Origin: Planctomycetota bacterium
GTDB lineage: Bacteria > Planctomycetota > PLA2 > JAEUHO01
Reading direction: 5' to 3'
DNA length: 36,969 nucleotides
Assembly: GCA_030066775.1 (NCBI GenBank)
Contig: JASJAY010000057.1
Location: forward strand, 1 to 36,969
Below, piece by piece: positions 1 through 7,960 of this stretch. Each line of letters starts with the position of its first letter. Within the stretch, counting starts at the first letter, position 1. Made by a program: the position numbers and the translations under genes. The notes under the pieces were generated by a model, which saw only the letters and a list, made by a program, of their open reading frames with translations, did no database searches and was not told the DNA's origin.

Positions 1-169
1 CAAGGACGATCCGGACTTCTACTGCGAGATCGTCAGCCCGATGCCGGACGGCGGCGCCGTCCCCGAGGGCGACGTGATCCGTCTGGTGGACTCGATCGTC
101 CAGCTTGAGGTCAAGGACATCCGCTTCGAAGGCGCCTCCATGCCCGGCGGCGTCCTGGGCAACCGGTAA
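1..169 (+). CDS. C-terminal end of an unidentified protein (partial)
   Basis: An open frame enters from the left edge (first full codon at position 2) and ends at TAA 167-169, giving about 55 residues. The visible tail is acidic then hydrophobic, contains ...YCEIVSPMPDGG... and ends ...PGGVLGNR. I do not recognise a family. That this frame is coding is supported by continuous high-GC codon usage and by the sulfatase gene starting 39 bases downstream on the same strand. It could be the end of a longer lipoprotein or enzyme; the 5' part is outside the window. Confidence 0.55.
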   Translation, partial: KDDPDFYCEIVSPMPDGGAVPEGDVIRLVDSIVQLEVKDIRFEGASMPGGVLGNR

Positions 170-196
170 CGAACCGGCCGGCCGCCGCCGGCGCGG

Positions 197-202
197 TACC
201 CT
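197..202 (+). promoter_or_regulatory. TACCCT -10-like box, 6 nt before ATG
   Basis: TACCCT is followed by exactly six pyrimidine-rich bases and then ATG 209. No Shine-Dalgarno-like purine run precedes the start. This spacing would put the transcription start at or next to the A of ATG, as in leaderless genes. No convincing -35 box is visible. Inference from pattern shared with 6299, 11701 and 33327. Confidence 0.4.
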
Positions 203-208
203 CTCCCC

Positions 209-2041
209 ATGCAGCGGCATCACGTGATTGGGGTGGCACTGGGCATCGTGCTGGCGGTGGGCCTGGCCATCTGGCAGCCGTGGAAGGCGACGCACCTGGG
301 TCGCGGGGCGGCGCGCACGATCGTGCTCTTCTCGATCGACGCCCTGCGCCGCGACCACGTGGGCGCCTACACGCCCGGCGGCACCAATGTCCGCGCGGCG
401 ACGCCCCGCATGGACGCCCTGGCCGCGAAGTCGGTGCGTTTCGAGGATGCGCGCACGGCGGTGCCGCTCACGCTGCCGTCGCACGTCACCATGCTCGCCG
501 GCCTCATGCCCGCCGAGACGGGCGTCCGCGTGAACGCCCAGCCCCTCGCGGGGCCGGAGGCACGCCGATTCCCGCTGATCCAGGAGCAGCTGAAGAAGGC
601 GGGCTGGAAGACGGCCGCGTTCGTCTCGGCCGAGACGCTGCATCCCAAGTACGGCTTGGACGCGGGCTTCGACGTGTACGACGCCGAGGGGCTGCCCCCG
701 GGCGGCAGCGGCGGCCTCGCCGTACCGGAGCGCAAGGGCGACGACACGGTGGCGGCGGCGCTCCGCTACGTGGCCTCGCTCGGGGAGGACGACCGCGTCT
801 TCCTCTTCGTGCACATCTTCGAGCCCCACTACCCGTGGGCGCCCACCTACCGCGAGGACTGCGAGGACGCGGACCGCATCCTCGGTCGCTTCCTCGACGG
901 GCTGCGCCAACAGGGCCGCGGCAACGCCCGGGTGCTCCTGACCGCCGATCACGGCGAGGCGCTCGGGGAGCTCGGTGAGAAGACGCACGGGATCCTGCTC
1001 TCCGACGGGTCGATGCGCGTCCCCTTGATCATCCACGTGCCGGGGCGCGATCCCGGCGTGCGCATGGATCCCGTGACCGTGGCCGACCTGGCGCCGACGA
1101 TCGCCGAGCTCGCGGGTGTGCACTTCGACCGGCCCGAGAGCGCCTGGGGCGCACGCAGCCTGGTGGGCGATCCGCTGCCGGCGGATCGGCCGCGCGTTGC
1201 CGAGTCCCTCTACGGGCACCATCGCTTCCGGTGGGCCCAGCTCACCGCCGCCGTCCTGCCGGGCGGCCAGCTGGTGGACGCGGGGGCCGACCGCGCCCAC
1301 TGGCTCCCGGTCCAGCCGTTCGGCGAGGACCTGGCCGGCACCCTTCCGGGGACGGAGGTGCCCGCGGATGCGACGCTCTTCCGCACCCTCTCCGACTACC
1401 GCTCGAGCGAGGACAGCGGGGCCATGGCCGAGGCCTACGGCATCTCGGGCTACGGCGCGGGCGGGGTCGTCACCCCCTTCCTACCCGGGCCCGAGAACGC
1501 CCGGCTGCCCGACCCCCACCTCCGGGCGGCCATCGCGGACGACCTGAGCGAGCTCGCGCTGGCCACCGCCGTCGCCCGGCACGAGGAGGATGCCCTGCGC
1601 CTCATCGGCCGGCTGGTCCGCATGGCCGATGCGGACCCGGGCAACCCGGAGATCTGGTTCCGGCTCGGCAAGGCGCGCCACAAGGCCGCCCTGCTCCGCA
1701 AGCAGGCCGGCCTCTCGGGGGATCGGCAGGCCGAACGCGCGGAGGCCGCCTTCCAGAAGGCCTGGGAGGCGGGCCGGCGGGACGAGGGCACGCTCATCCT
1801 CTGGGTCGGGGCGAATGCCGAGGGCCGCGAGGCGGCCATGTGCGAGCGGCTCGAGACCTACGCCGCCAAGCTCGGCCCCTCCTTCCAGCTGGCGCTGCTC
1901 GAGGCCATCCTCCTGCGCGCGCGCATCGAAGCGGGCGAACCGGGCCTCGAAGCGGACCGGAAGGCGGCCTGCGAGGAGGCTCAGGCCTTGGCCAAGAGCG
2001 AGCGCGACCGGGAGCGCTTGGCCAAAGCCGGCTGCCGCTGA
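209..2041 (+). CDS. Membrane-anchored sulfatase-fold hydrolase with helical-repeat tail
   Basis: Alkaline phosphatase/sulfatase superfamily protein of 610 residues. An N-terminal hydrophobic segment (about residues 6-22) should anchor it with the catalytic domain outside the cytoplasm. Metal-site elements are visible: D44 in SIDALRRDH, the nucleophile region T88-L-P-S-H92 in the setting PLTLPSH..MLAGL, HIFEPHYPW (202-210) and ADHGE with D247/H248 plus H260. The nucleophile position is Thr, not the Cys/Ser that is converted to formylglycine in classical sulfatases, so it may act as a phospho- or other transferase/hydrolase, or not as a sulfatase. This Thr form is common in sulfatase-like proteins with TPR tails. 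Residues from about 440 onward are Ala/Leu/Glu-rich helical and resemble TPRs (A..L..L...A...P.....W..LG.A). Substrate unknown. Start chosen at ATG 209 because the signal anchor begins there. Confidence 0.85.
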   Translation: MQRHHVIGVALGIVLAVGLAIWQPWKATHLGRGAARTIVLFSIDALRRDHVGAYTPGGTNVRAATPRMDALAAKSVRFEDARTAVPLTLPSHVTMLAGLMPAETGVRVNAQPLAGPEARRFPLIQEQLKKAGWKTAAFVSAETLHPKYGLDAGFDVYDAEGLPPGGSGGLAVPERKGDDTVAAALRYVASLGEDDRVFLFVHIFEPHYPWAPTYREDCEDADRILGRFLDGLRQQGRGNARVLLTADHGEALGELGEKTHGILLSDGSMRVPLIIHVPGRDPGVRMDPVTVADLAPTIAELAGVHFDRPESAWGARSLVGDPLPADRPRVAESLYGHHRFRWAQLTAAVLPGGQLVDAGADRAHWLPVQPFGEDLAGTLPGTEVPADATLFRTLSDYRSSEDSGAMAEAYGISGYGAGGVVTPFLPGPENARLPDPHLRAAIADDLSELALATAVARHEEDALRLIGRLVRMADADPGNPEIWFRLGKARHKAALLRKQAGLSGDRQAERAEAAFQKAWEAGRRDEGTLILWVGANAEGREAAMCERLETYAAKLGPSFQLALLEAILLRARIEAGEPGLEADRKAACEEAQALAKSERDRERLAKAGCR

Positions 2042-2091
2042 ACCGGACGCCGCCCGCGCGAGGGACCGGAGGCTGACAACAGCCTGAAACC

Positions 2092-2109
2092 CGGTCACCG
2101 AAGTGACCG
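2092..2109 (+). repeat. Short hairpin after the sulfatase gene
   Basis: CGGTCAC-CGAA-GTGACCG forms a perfect 7-bp stem with a 4-nt loop, 50 bases after the sulfatase stop codon. No T-tract follows, so it is at best a weak or Rho-assisted terminator or an mRNA 3' end structure. Confidence 0.35.
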
Positions 2110-2134
2110 CAGCGAGACGCAGAATCCGTTTTCC

Positions 2135-2161
2135 TGTCATGGGTTATGACACGGTTATGAC
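2135..2161 (+). promoter_or_regulatory. Operator-like repeats upstream of the secretin
   Basis: TGTCAT-N5-ATGACA (2135-2151) is a perfect 6-bp inverted repeat. It overlaps a direct repeat, GGTTATGAC at 2142-2150 and 2153-2161, spaced 11 bases, about one helical turn. The stretch is clearly more AT-rich than its surroundings and lies about 140 bases before the secretin start, with no gene in between (2042-2299 holds no supported CDS). This looks like a transcription-factor site and/or promoter for the secretin; the regulator is unknown. Confidence 0.4.
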
Positions 2162-2299
2162 CACCTCCGAGTGTCCTTTCAGGCCGTAGGGAGGAAGAGT
2201 CCGGCGCTCTTTGCAGGGCGGACTCTGTCGGGCGTTCGTGGGAGGGCGTCCGGCACCTTCGGTACCGCGCAACACCGAACTCTGGGAGCTGGAACGTCC

Positions 2300-5020
2300 A
2301 TGTTCAGGAACGTCCGACTCGTACCCATCGCGCTGCTCCTGGCGCTTGTCGCACTCACCGCTTGCCGCACCAAGCGGACCATCGTCGTGAAGGGCGGCGA
2401 GTCGTCGCCTGACGCCATCGCCGACGTCGACACGGGCGTACAGCCCGACGTGGCCGATCTCTCCGCGCCGGCGTTCCCCGACGGCGCGGTCCTCGTTTCC
2501 GACGAGGGCGAAGAGATGGCGCCGGCCGCCGACGAAGGCGCGATGGCCGACGACTACGCCAACGACGTCGCGAACCGCTCGGCCATCGAGTCGGATCGCA
2601 CGCGTTTCCTCGTGCGTCAGAAGCTCGAGGCCGCGCGCCGTCACGTCGACAAGTACGAGTACGCGCAGGCGGAGAAGCTCCTGCGCGAGGCGCTCGCGCT
2701 GCAGCCCGGCAACCGTGACGTGGCCAACGAGCTGCGCATGGTGCAGGACCTGCGCGGCGGCCGCTCGGCAAGCGCCGAGAACTACCTCAACGAGCGCGGC
2801 CAGGTCGCGCGCATCAAGCGCGACGAGCAGAAGACGCGCGCAGCGAAGCTGACGAACGTCGGTCGCATGCACCTCATGCAGGGCCGCTTCGACGACGCCA
2901 TCGAGAGCTTCGAGCAGGCGCTCTTCATCGTCGAGGCCTCCCCCTACGAGATCGAGTGGGGTGGGCTCGAGGCCGAGGCCGAGAACGGCCTGCGTCAGGC
3001 CAAGTACATGCTCGAGCAGCAGGACAAGCGCCAGCGCCGCGAGGCGATCGAGGACGGCCTCGAGGAGCTTGCCAAGGCCGAAGAGCAGGCGCTGATGCAG
3101 GAGATGCAGCGCCTCGAGATGTGGATGGGCGCGGCCGTCGAGGCCTTCCAGCGCGAGGACTTCGCGAACGCCCAGGCCTACGCCGAGCGCATCCTCGACG
3201 TGCAGCCCGACAACACCAAGGCGCGTGAGCTGCAGATGGCGTCGACCCGCGCCGCGCGCAGCCAGGTCGATCGTCAGTTCCTCGTCGACGAGAAGCTGCG
3301 CTTCCGCGAGTGGCTCGACGACATCACCGCCACGCGCGTGCCCCAGAAGAAGATCGTCAAGTGGCCCAGCCAGAGCTTCTGGGAGAAGATCACGGCCGCG
3401 CGCGCCCGTTCGCGCCCGAGCTTCGGCGACGTCGCCGTGGACACCGAGGCCGAGGCCCTGAAGAAGAAGGTCTCCGGCACGACGGTGAACCTCTCGGTCG
3501 ACAACCAGGAGTTCTCGCAGGTCGTCGACACGCTTCGGATCCAGACGGGTCTGAACATCGTCATCGACAACCGCGCCGCGTCGGACATCGCCGAGGCGTC
3601 GGTCGTCGGCCTCGTGCTCCAGGACGTCTCGCTCGACACCGCGCTCAACCTGCTCCAGACGCAGGCGGGCGAGGAGGCCGTGTGGATCGCCAAGGGCAAC
3701 GTGGTCATGTTCACGCTCAAGGAGTACGTGAAGACGAACCTCGTCACCCAGATCCACTCGGTTGCAGATCTCACGACGGGCCTCACGGACTTCATCCCGC
3801 CGCAGATCCAGCTCGTCGGTCCCGATGACGCCGGTGACGAAGAGAACCCCCTCTTCGGTGGCGAGGGCGAGGAGCCCCGTTACCCCTACGGTCAGGTCGG
3901 CGAGCTCATCGAGCTGATCAAGGGCGCCGTGGACCCGGCCTTCTGGGAGAACACGGACGGCGCGGACATCGTCGAGCAGGGCGAGCACGCGATCGTCGTG
4001 AAGGCGTCCTCCGAGGTGCAGGAGCAGGTCGATCAGTTCCTGAACGACCTCCGCGGCTTCGCCGGCATCGTCGTCACGGTCGAGACCCGCTTCCTCGAGG
4101 TGGGCGACTTCTTCCTGCGCGACGTGGGCGTGGACTTCCGCGGCCTGGGCGGCACCGCCCCCACCGGCGTCTCGACCGGTACGCTCGCCAACCTGGATGA
4201 CGTGACCAACGGTCTCGAGGACATGGCCTCCGCCGGCTTCGACAACGGCGGTGGCGGTCTGGCCGGTGGTGCGGCGCTCAACCCCTCGTCCGGTGCCTTC
4301 TTCAACGACGGTGGCGACGGTGACTTCCGTGCACGCACGGAGAACATCTTCGACAACCCGCTCGGCAGCGTGCTCTCGTCGCTCGGCGGCGCCACGCTCA
4401 CGATGAAGTACCTGGACGACACCGAGTTCCAGATGATCATCCGCGCGACCGAGAAGGCCGCCGACACCCGCACGCTCACCGCGCCGCGGATCACGGTCTA
4501 CAACACGCAGCGCGCGAACCTCACGGTCGTCAACCAGCTGTCGTACATCCAGGACTTCGACGTCGAGGTCGCGCAGACCTCGTTCATCGCGGACCCGATC
4601 GTCGGCATCATCCAGGACGGTCTCACCCTCGACGTGCGCCCGACGGTCAGCAACGACCGCCGCTACATCACGCTCGAGCTGCAGCCCACGGTTGCGGACC
4701 TGATCGAGCCGATCCCGACGTTCGCCACGACGCTCGCTTCGTCGTTCACGCCGGTCATCATCCAGCTGCCGGAGCTTCGCCTCCAGCAGGCCCGGACGAC
4801 CGTGCGCATCCCCGACAAGGGCTCGATCCTGATCGGTGGCCTGAAGAACATCCGCACGGTGGACCGTCAGAGCGAGACGCCCTTCCTGGGCAAGCTCCCG
4901 CTCCTGTCGTTCCTCTTCAGCCGCAAGGGCCGCAGCGACGAGGTCTCGCACCTGATGATCCTCGTCCGCGCCGAGATCACGGACCTGCAGGAGCAGGAAG
5001 AGAACCTGATGGGTCGCTGA
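2300..5020 (+). CDS. Outer-membrane secretin lipoprotein with N-terminal TPR-like region
   Basis: Secretin of the GspD/PilQ superfamily, 906 residues, expected to form a multimeric gated ring in the outer membrane. Start chosen at ATG 2300: it gives a lipoprotein signal peptide with lipobox LTAC (Cys22) and GGGAG lies 11 bases upstream; the frame stays open to a GTG at 2171, but that would bury the signal peptide. After an acidic linker (30-95), residues about 100-310 are TPR-like helices. Residues 393-470 resemble the STN/secretin N-terminal fold (TVNLSVDNQEFSQVVDTLR then TGLNIVID). The C-terminal core (590-893) has the family hallmarks: VETRFLEV, TLTAPRITVYN, DGLTLDVRPTVS, the GSILIGGL turn and LPLLSFLFSRK followed by LMILVRAEI. 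A Gly-rich loop sits at 646-675. No other type II/III secretion or type IV pilus gene is beside it. Transcription ends at the strong terminator 5041-5073. Confidence 0.92.
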   Translation: MFRNVRLVPIALLLALVALTACRTKRTIVVKGGESSPDAIADVDTGVQPDVADLSAPAFPDGAVLVSDEGEEMAPAADEGAMADDYANDVANRSAIESDRTRFLVRQKLEAARRHVDKYEYAQAEKLLREALALQPGNRDVANELRMVQDLRGGRSASAENYLNERGQVARIKRDEQKTRAAKLTNVGRMHLMQGRFDDAIESFEQALFIVEASPYEIEWGGLEAEAENGLRQAKYMLEQQDKRQRREAIEDGLEELAKAEEQALMQEMQRLEMWMGAAVEAFQREDFANAQAYAERILDVQPDNTKARELQMASTRAARSQVDRQFLVDEKLRFREWLDDITATRVPQKKIVKWPSQSFWEKITAARARSRPSFGDVAVDTEAEALKKKVSGTTVNLSVDNQEFSQVVDTLRIQTGLNIVIDNRAASDIAEASVVGLVLQDVSLDTALNLLQTQAGEEAVWIAKGNVVMFTLKEYVKTNLVTQIHSVADLTTGLTDFIPPQIQLVGPDDAGDEENPLFGGEGEEPRYPYGQVGELIELIKGAVDPAFWENTDGADIVEQGEHAIVVKASSEVQEQVDQFLNDLRGFAGIVVTVETRFLEVGDFFLRDVGVDFRGLGGTAPTGVSTGTLANLDDVTNGLEDMASAGFDNGGGGLAGGAALNPSSGAFFNDGGDGDFRARTENIFDNPLGSVLSSLGGATLTMKYLDDTEFQMIIRATEKAADTRTLTAPRITVYNTQRANLTVVNQLSYIQDFDVEVAQTSFIADPIVGIIQDGLTLDVRPTVSNDRRYITLELQPTVADLIEPIPTFATTLASSFTPVIIQLPELRLQQARTTVRIPDKGSILIGGLKNIRTVDRQSETPFLGKLPLLSFLFSRKGRSDEVSHLMILVRAEITDLQEQEENLMGR

Positions 5021-5040
5021 TCCAGCGAACACGCAACGAA

Positions 5041-5073
5041 GGGCCCGGCGAGCACCGCTCGCCGGGCCCTTTT
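5041..5073 (+). terminator. Rho-independent terminator of the secretin gene
   Basis: A perfect 13-bp GC-rich stem (5041-5053 with 5057-5069) and a 3-nt loop (ACC) are followed directly by TTTT (5070-5073). It starts 20 bases after the secretin stop codon. This is the clearest intrinsic terminator in the window. Confidence 0.93.
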
Positions 5074-5099
5074 CAATTCGGGAGCACCCCCACCGAGCC

Positions 5100-5816
5100 G
5101 TGCGCATCGCCGTCCACCAGCCCGCCCCCACCGAAGACGTCGCCGAGGCGGTCGCGACGCTCCAGGACGCACTTCGCGACGCCGAGCGGCACGCGGTCGA
5201 TCTCGTCTGCTTCCCCGAGTGCTACATCGGCGGCTACTTCCCCAACGACCGGGAGGCGACCGCACGAGCGGCCTACGCGCTCGAGAGCGCGGCCTTCGAG
5301 GCGTTGCTCGAGGCCATCGGCCACTTCGAGGCGACGCTCGTCGTGGGGCTCGCGGAGACGCGCGGCCCCAACCTCTTCAACACGGCGCTCGCCATTCGGC
5401 ACGGTGAGGTGGTTTGCCGCTACGCGAAGGCGCGTCCGAACGAGGCCTTCTTCGAACCGGGCGACGCGTTCCCGACCTTCGACGTCGCCGGCCGCCGGAT
5501 CGGCATCAACATCTGCAACGACGCCAACTTCCCCGAGGTGGCCGCCGCCACGCGCGCCGCGGGGGCCGAGGGCATCGTGATGCCCTTGAACAACCTCCTG
5601 AGGCGTCAGGTCGCCGAGGCATGGCGCCCGCGACATCTGGGCAACCTCGTCGCGCGGGCCCGGGAGACGGGCTCCTGGATCGCCTCGTCCGACATCGTGG
5701 GCGAGACGCCGGCGCGCATCGCCTACGGCTGCGCGGCCGTCGTGAGCGCGGCGGGCGACGTGCTCGCACGGGTGCCGGAGGGGGCCCTGGGCAGTACGCG
5801 CTGCGACCTGCCGTAG
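5100..5816 (+). CDS. Carbon-nitrogen hydrolase (nitrilase superfamily)
   Basis: Cytosolic amidase/nitrilase-fold enzyme of 238 residues; such enzymes hydrolyse amide or nitrile C-N bonds through a Glu-Lys-Cys triad. All three residues are visible: E40 in LVCFPE, K110 in YAKARP and C139 in GINICND. The length is at the short end of the usual 250-300 and the frame is intact. It begins with GTG 5100, chosen because MRIAVHQP is the first beta strand of the fold; the nearest purine run (GGGAG at 5080-5084) is 15 bases away, which is long. No signal peptide. RidA and a HAD phosphatase follow on the same strand, suggesting a small metabolite-damage or nitrogen group. The exact substrate cannot be told from the sequence. 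Confidence 0.85.
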   Translation: MRIAVHQPAPTEDVAEAVATLQDALRDAERHAVDLVCFPECYIGGYFPNDREATARAAYALESAAFEALLEAIGHFEATLVVGLAETRGPNLFNTALAIRHGEVVCRYAKARPNEAFFEPGDAFPTFDVAGRRIGINICNDANFPEVAAATRAAGAEGIVMPLNNLLRRQVAEAWRPRHLGNLVARARETGSWIASSDIVGETPARIAYGCAAVVSAAGDVLARVPEGALGSTRCDLP

Positions 5817-5891
5817 TTGCGCCGCGTCGGGCGTTCGGCTTCAATCCACCGCCCCGGACCGGCTGCGCCCACCGGGCAGCGAGGAGCCCCC

Positions 5892-6281
5892 ATGACGCGA
5901 CAGATCGTGCACACGGAGCAGGCCCCGGCCGCCATCGGCCCCTACAGCCAGGCCGTCGTCTCGAACGGGGTCGTCACCACCGCCGGCCAGATCGCTCTGG
6001 ATCCGGGGTCCGGTGAGCTCCTCGGCGGCGGGGACATCCGCGCCGAGACCCACCAGGTGTTGAAGAACCTGAAGGAGGTCCTGAACGCCGCCGGCAGCGG
6101 CCTCGGGCAGTGCCTGCGCTGCGACGTCTACATGGTGGACCTCGGCGAGTTCGATGCGATGAACGAGGTCTACGCCTCCTACTTCGAGGTGGACCCGCCG
6201 GCGCGCGTCACGGTGCAGGTGAGCGCCCTCCCGAAGGGCGCCCGGGTCGAGATCAACGCCGTCGCCACGGTTCTCGCCTAG
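5892..6281 (+). CDS. ridA: RidA-family reactive enamine/imine deaminase
   Basis: 129-residue member of the RidA (YjgF/YER057c/UK114) family. RidA hydrolyses reactive 2-aminoacrylate and related enamines/imines released by PLP enzymes and works as a cytosolic trimer. Family marks are visible: GPYSQAV near residue 16, TAGQI near 30, and PPARVTVQV followed by GARVEINAVA, which place R105 and E120 at the positions that bind the substrate carboxylate and act in catalysis in the E. coli enzyme. The Cys often found two residues after R105 is Thr here, which is tolerated in the family. The start at ATG 5892 is well supported by GAGGAG at 5881-5886. It lies 75 bases after the nitrilase-type gene, and the HAD gene follows closely. 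Confident in the family, less in the exact subfamily. Confidence 0.93.
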   Translation: MTRQIVHTEQAPAAIGPYSQAVVSNGVVTTAGQIALDPGSGELLGGGDIRAETHQVLKNLKEVLNAAGSGLGQCLRCDVYMVDLGEFDAMNEVYASYFEVDPPARVTVQVSALPKGARVEINAVATVLA

Positions 6282-6298
6282 GGCCGGGCAGCCCCGGG

Positions 6299-6304
6299 TA
6301 CGAT
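6299..6304 (+). promoter_or_regulatory. TACGAT -10-like box, 6 nt before GTG
   Basis: TACGAT is followed by CCCGGC and GTG 6311. There is no Shine-Dalgarno sequence. Same geometry as at 197, 11701 and 33327, consistent with a leaderless transcript for the HAD gene even though the RidA gene ends only 17 bases upstream. Confidence 0.4.
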
Positions 6305-6310
6305 CCCGGC

Positions 6311-7048
6311 GTGGCCCCCACCGAACCCCTGCTCGACATCGTCTTCTTCGACATCGACGACACGCTGTACAGCACGACGGAGTTCGCGCAGACGGCACGC
6401 CGCAACAGCGTCATCGCCATGGTGGCGGCCGGCCTCAGGCGTCCCGTGGAGGAGGTCTTCCACGAGCTCAACGAGGTCGTGTCGGAGTTCTCCAGCAACT
6501 ACGGCCAGCACTACGGCCGCCTGCTGGACCGGTTGGGCCCCGAGACGTACGAGGGCGTCAACCGCGCCGTGGTCATCGCGGCGGGGGTCGTGGCGTACCA
6601 CCGCACCAAGGAGAAGGGCATGCGCCTCCTGCCGGACGTGCTGGAGACGCTGCTGACCCTGGCCCAGGCGGGCATCCGGCTCGGCGTGATCAGCGCGGGG
6701 CTGCGCGTGAAGCAGGCGGAGAAGCTGATCCGCCTCGATGCGCTCTCGTACTTCGACCCCACGGCGATCTTCTTCTCGGACGCCATGGGCGTCAGCAAGC
6801 CGAACCCGAAGATCTACTCGAAGGCCTGTGAAGCGTGCGGCGTGGACCCCACCCGCACGCTCTACATCGGCGACAAGCCGACTCACGACATCGCCCCCGC
6901 GGGATCGATCGGCATGAAGACGGTCCACTACACGGGCGCCTTCGGCAAGCACCGCGAGGTGCCGCCCGGGATCGAGGCGGACTACACCCTCGAGGACCTC
7001 ACGGCGCTGCCGGCCATCCTGCGCGAGACGTTCGGCCTGCCCGTCTGA
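6311..7048 (+). CDS. HAD-superfamily phosphatase-like hydrolase
   Basis: HAD (subfamily I) hydrolase of 245 residues, cytosolic. Motif I is FFDIDDTLY with nucleophile D14 and D16; motif II is the Ser of GVISAG; motif III Lys lies in VSKPNPKIY; motif IV is IGDKPTHD. The cap region has ARRNSVIAMVAAGL and SNYGQHYGRLLDRLG, resembling the HAD group TIGR02253. Members of this superfamily mostly dephosphorylate small metabolites; substrate unknown. The start was set at GTG 6311 because the frame extends far upstream through RidA, but the HAD fold begins at LLDIVFFD and a TACGAT box sits six bases before this GTG. The gene ends 15 bases from the oppositely oriented OppC gene. Confidence 0.88.
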   Translation: MAPTEPLLDIVFFDIDDTLYSTTEFAQTARRNSVIAMVAAGLRRPVEEVFHELNEVVSEFSSNYGQHYGRLLDRLGPETYEGVNRAVVIAAGVVAYHRTKEKGMRLLPDVLETLLTLAQAGIRLGVISAGLRVKQAEKLIRLDALSYFDPTAIFFSDAMGVSKPNPKIYSKACEACGVDPTRTLYIGDKPTHDIAPAGSIGMKTVHYTGAFGKHREVPPGIEADYTLEDLTALPAILRETFGLPV

Positions 7049-7063
7049 GTTGGGGTGGGTCGA

Positions 7064-7960
7064 CTAGGCGCGCTTGCGCTTCGGGTCGAGGGCGTCGCGC
7101 AGGCCGTCGCCGACGAAGTTGAGGCTGAGGAGCGTCAGGCCGAGCAGGATGCTCGGGAAGACCAAGAGCCACCAGTCCATGCGAATCGGGTTCACGACCT
7201 CGATCGCCTCGGCCACCAGAAGGCCCCAGGAAAGCTCGAGTCCGAGCCCCAGGAACGAGAGGAACGATTCGAGCAGGATCACCGCCGGGATCGTCAGCGT
7301 GGCGTAGACCACGATCGGCCCGATGCAGTTGGGCAGCACGTGGCGCGTGATGATGCGCGCATCGGAAGCCCCCATCGCCCGTGCCGCCTCGATGAACTCC
7401 TGGTTGCGCAGCGAGAGCACCTGGCCGCGCACGATGCGCGCCATGGTGAGCCACTGCACGGCGCCCAGGGCCGCGAACACGGGAATCGGGTTGTTCCGGT
7501 CCTTGTCCGTGAACAGGAGCATGATCAGGATCACGAGGAACATGTAGGGCACGCCGTACAGGAAGTCGACGATGCGCATCATGATGTTGTCGGTGAGCCC
7601 GCCGTAGTAGCCCGCAATGGCGCCGTAGAACACGCCGATGAACAGCGACACGGCGGTGGCGCAGAGCGCAATGAGGAAGGACATCTGCCCGCCCTGGAGC
7701 ACGCGGGCGAAGTAGTCCCGCCCGAGCTTGTCCGTCCCCATGATGTGCTCGCCCGTCGGACGCGCATTCGGGTTGGCGGTGTTCTGCGTCTCGCCGTCCA
7801 GCCCCAGAACCGTGGGCCCGAGGAAGCACAAGAGGACGATGATGACGAGCACGATCAGGCTGATGATGGCAGCCTGGTTCTTGCGCAAACGCCGCATGGC
7901 GTCCTGCCAGAGGCTCGTGCCCTTGACGGCCTTCGTCTCGACGGTGTCGGCAGCGCTCAT
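7064..7960 (-). CDS. Oligopeptide-type ABC transporter permease, OppC/DppC
   Basis: 298-residue inner-membrane permease of the peptide/opine/nickel (Opp/Dpp) family. A first transmembrane helix at about 31-50 is followed by the family segment HIMGTDKLGRDYFARVLQGG (73-92), several further helices, the cytoplasmic EAA loop EAARAMGASDARIITRHVLPN that docks on the ATPase, and a C-terminal GDGLRDALDPK. Start at ATG 7960, which overlaps the stop of the upstream OppB gene as ATGA, so translation is probably coupled. It is the last gene of the binding protein-OppB-OppC operon. No ATPase gene is present near it. Transported substrate unknown (peptide, or other small molecule handled by this family). 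Confidence 0.92.
   Translation of the reverse strand: MSAADTVETKAVKGTSLWQDAMRRLRKNQAAIISLIVLVIIVLLCFLGPTVLGLDGETQNTANPNARPTGEHIMGTDKLGRDYFARVLQGGQMSFLIALCATAVSLFIGVFYGAIAGYYGGLTDNIMMRIVDFLYGVPYMFLVILIMLLFTDKDRNNPIPVFAALGAVQWLTMARIVRGQVLSLRNQEFIEAARAMGASDARIITRHVLPNCIGPIVVYATLTIPAVILLESFLSFLGLGLELSWGLLVAEAIEVVNPIRMDWWLLVFPSILLGLTLLSLNFVGDGLRDALDPKRKRA

Noticed and set aside
2171..2299. Upstream GTG start for the secretin
   Set aside because: It would place 43 unlike residues before a textbook lipoprotein signal peptide; ATG 2300 has a ribosome site and lipobox.
2144..5131. Long open frame antisense to the secretin (and similar ones at 9082-11763, 11882-14794, 18196-22209, 33428-36040)
   Set aside because: In high-GC DNA the frame antisense to a real gene often lacks stops. 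These translations are Arg/Ala/Val/Leu-rich with no domains, while the opposite strand encodes clear conserved proteins.
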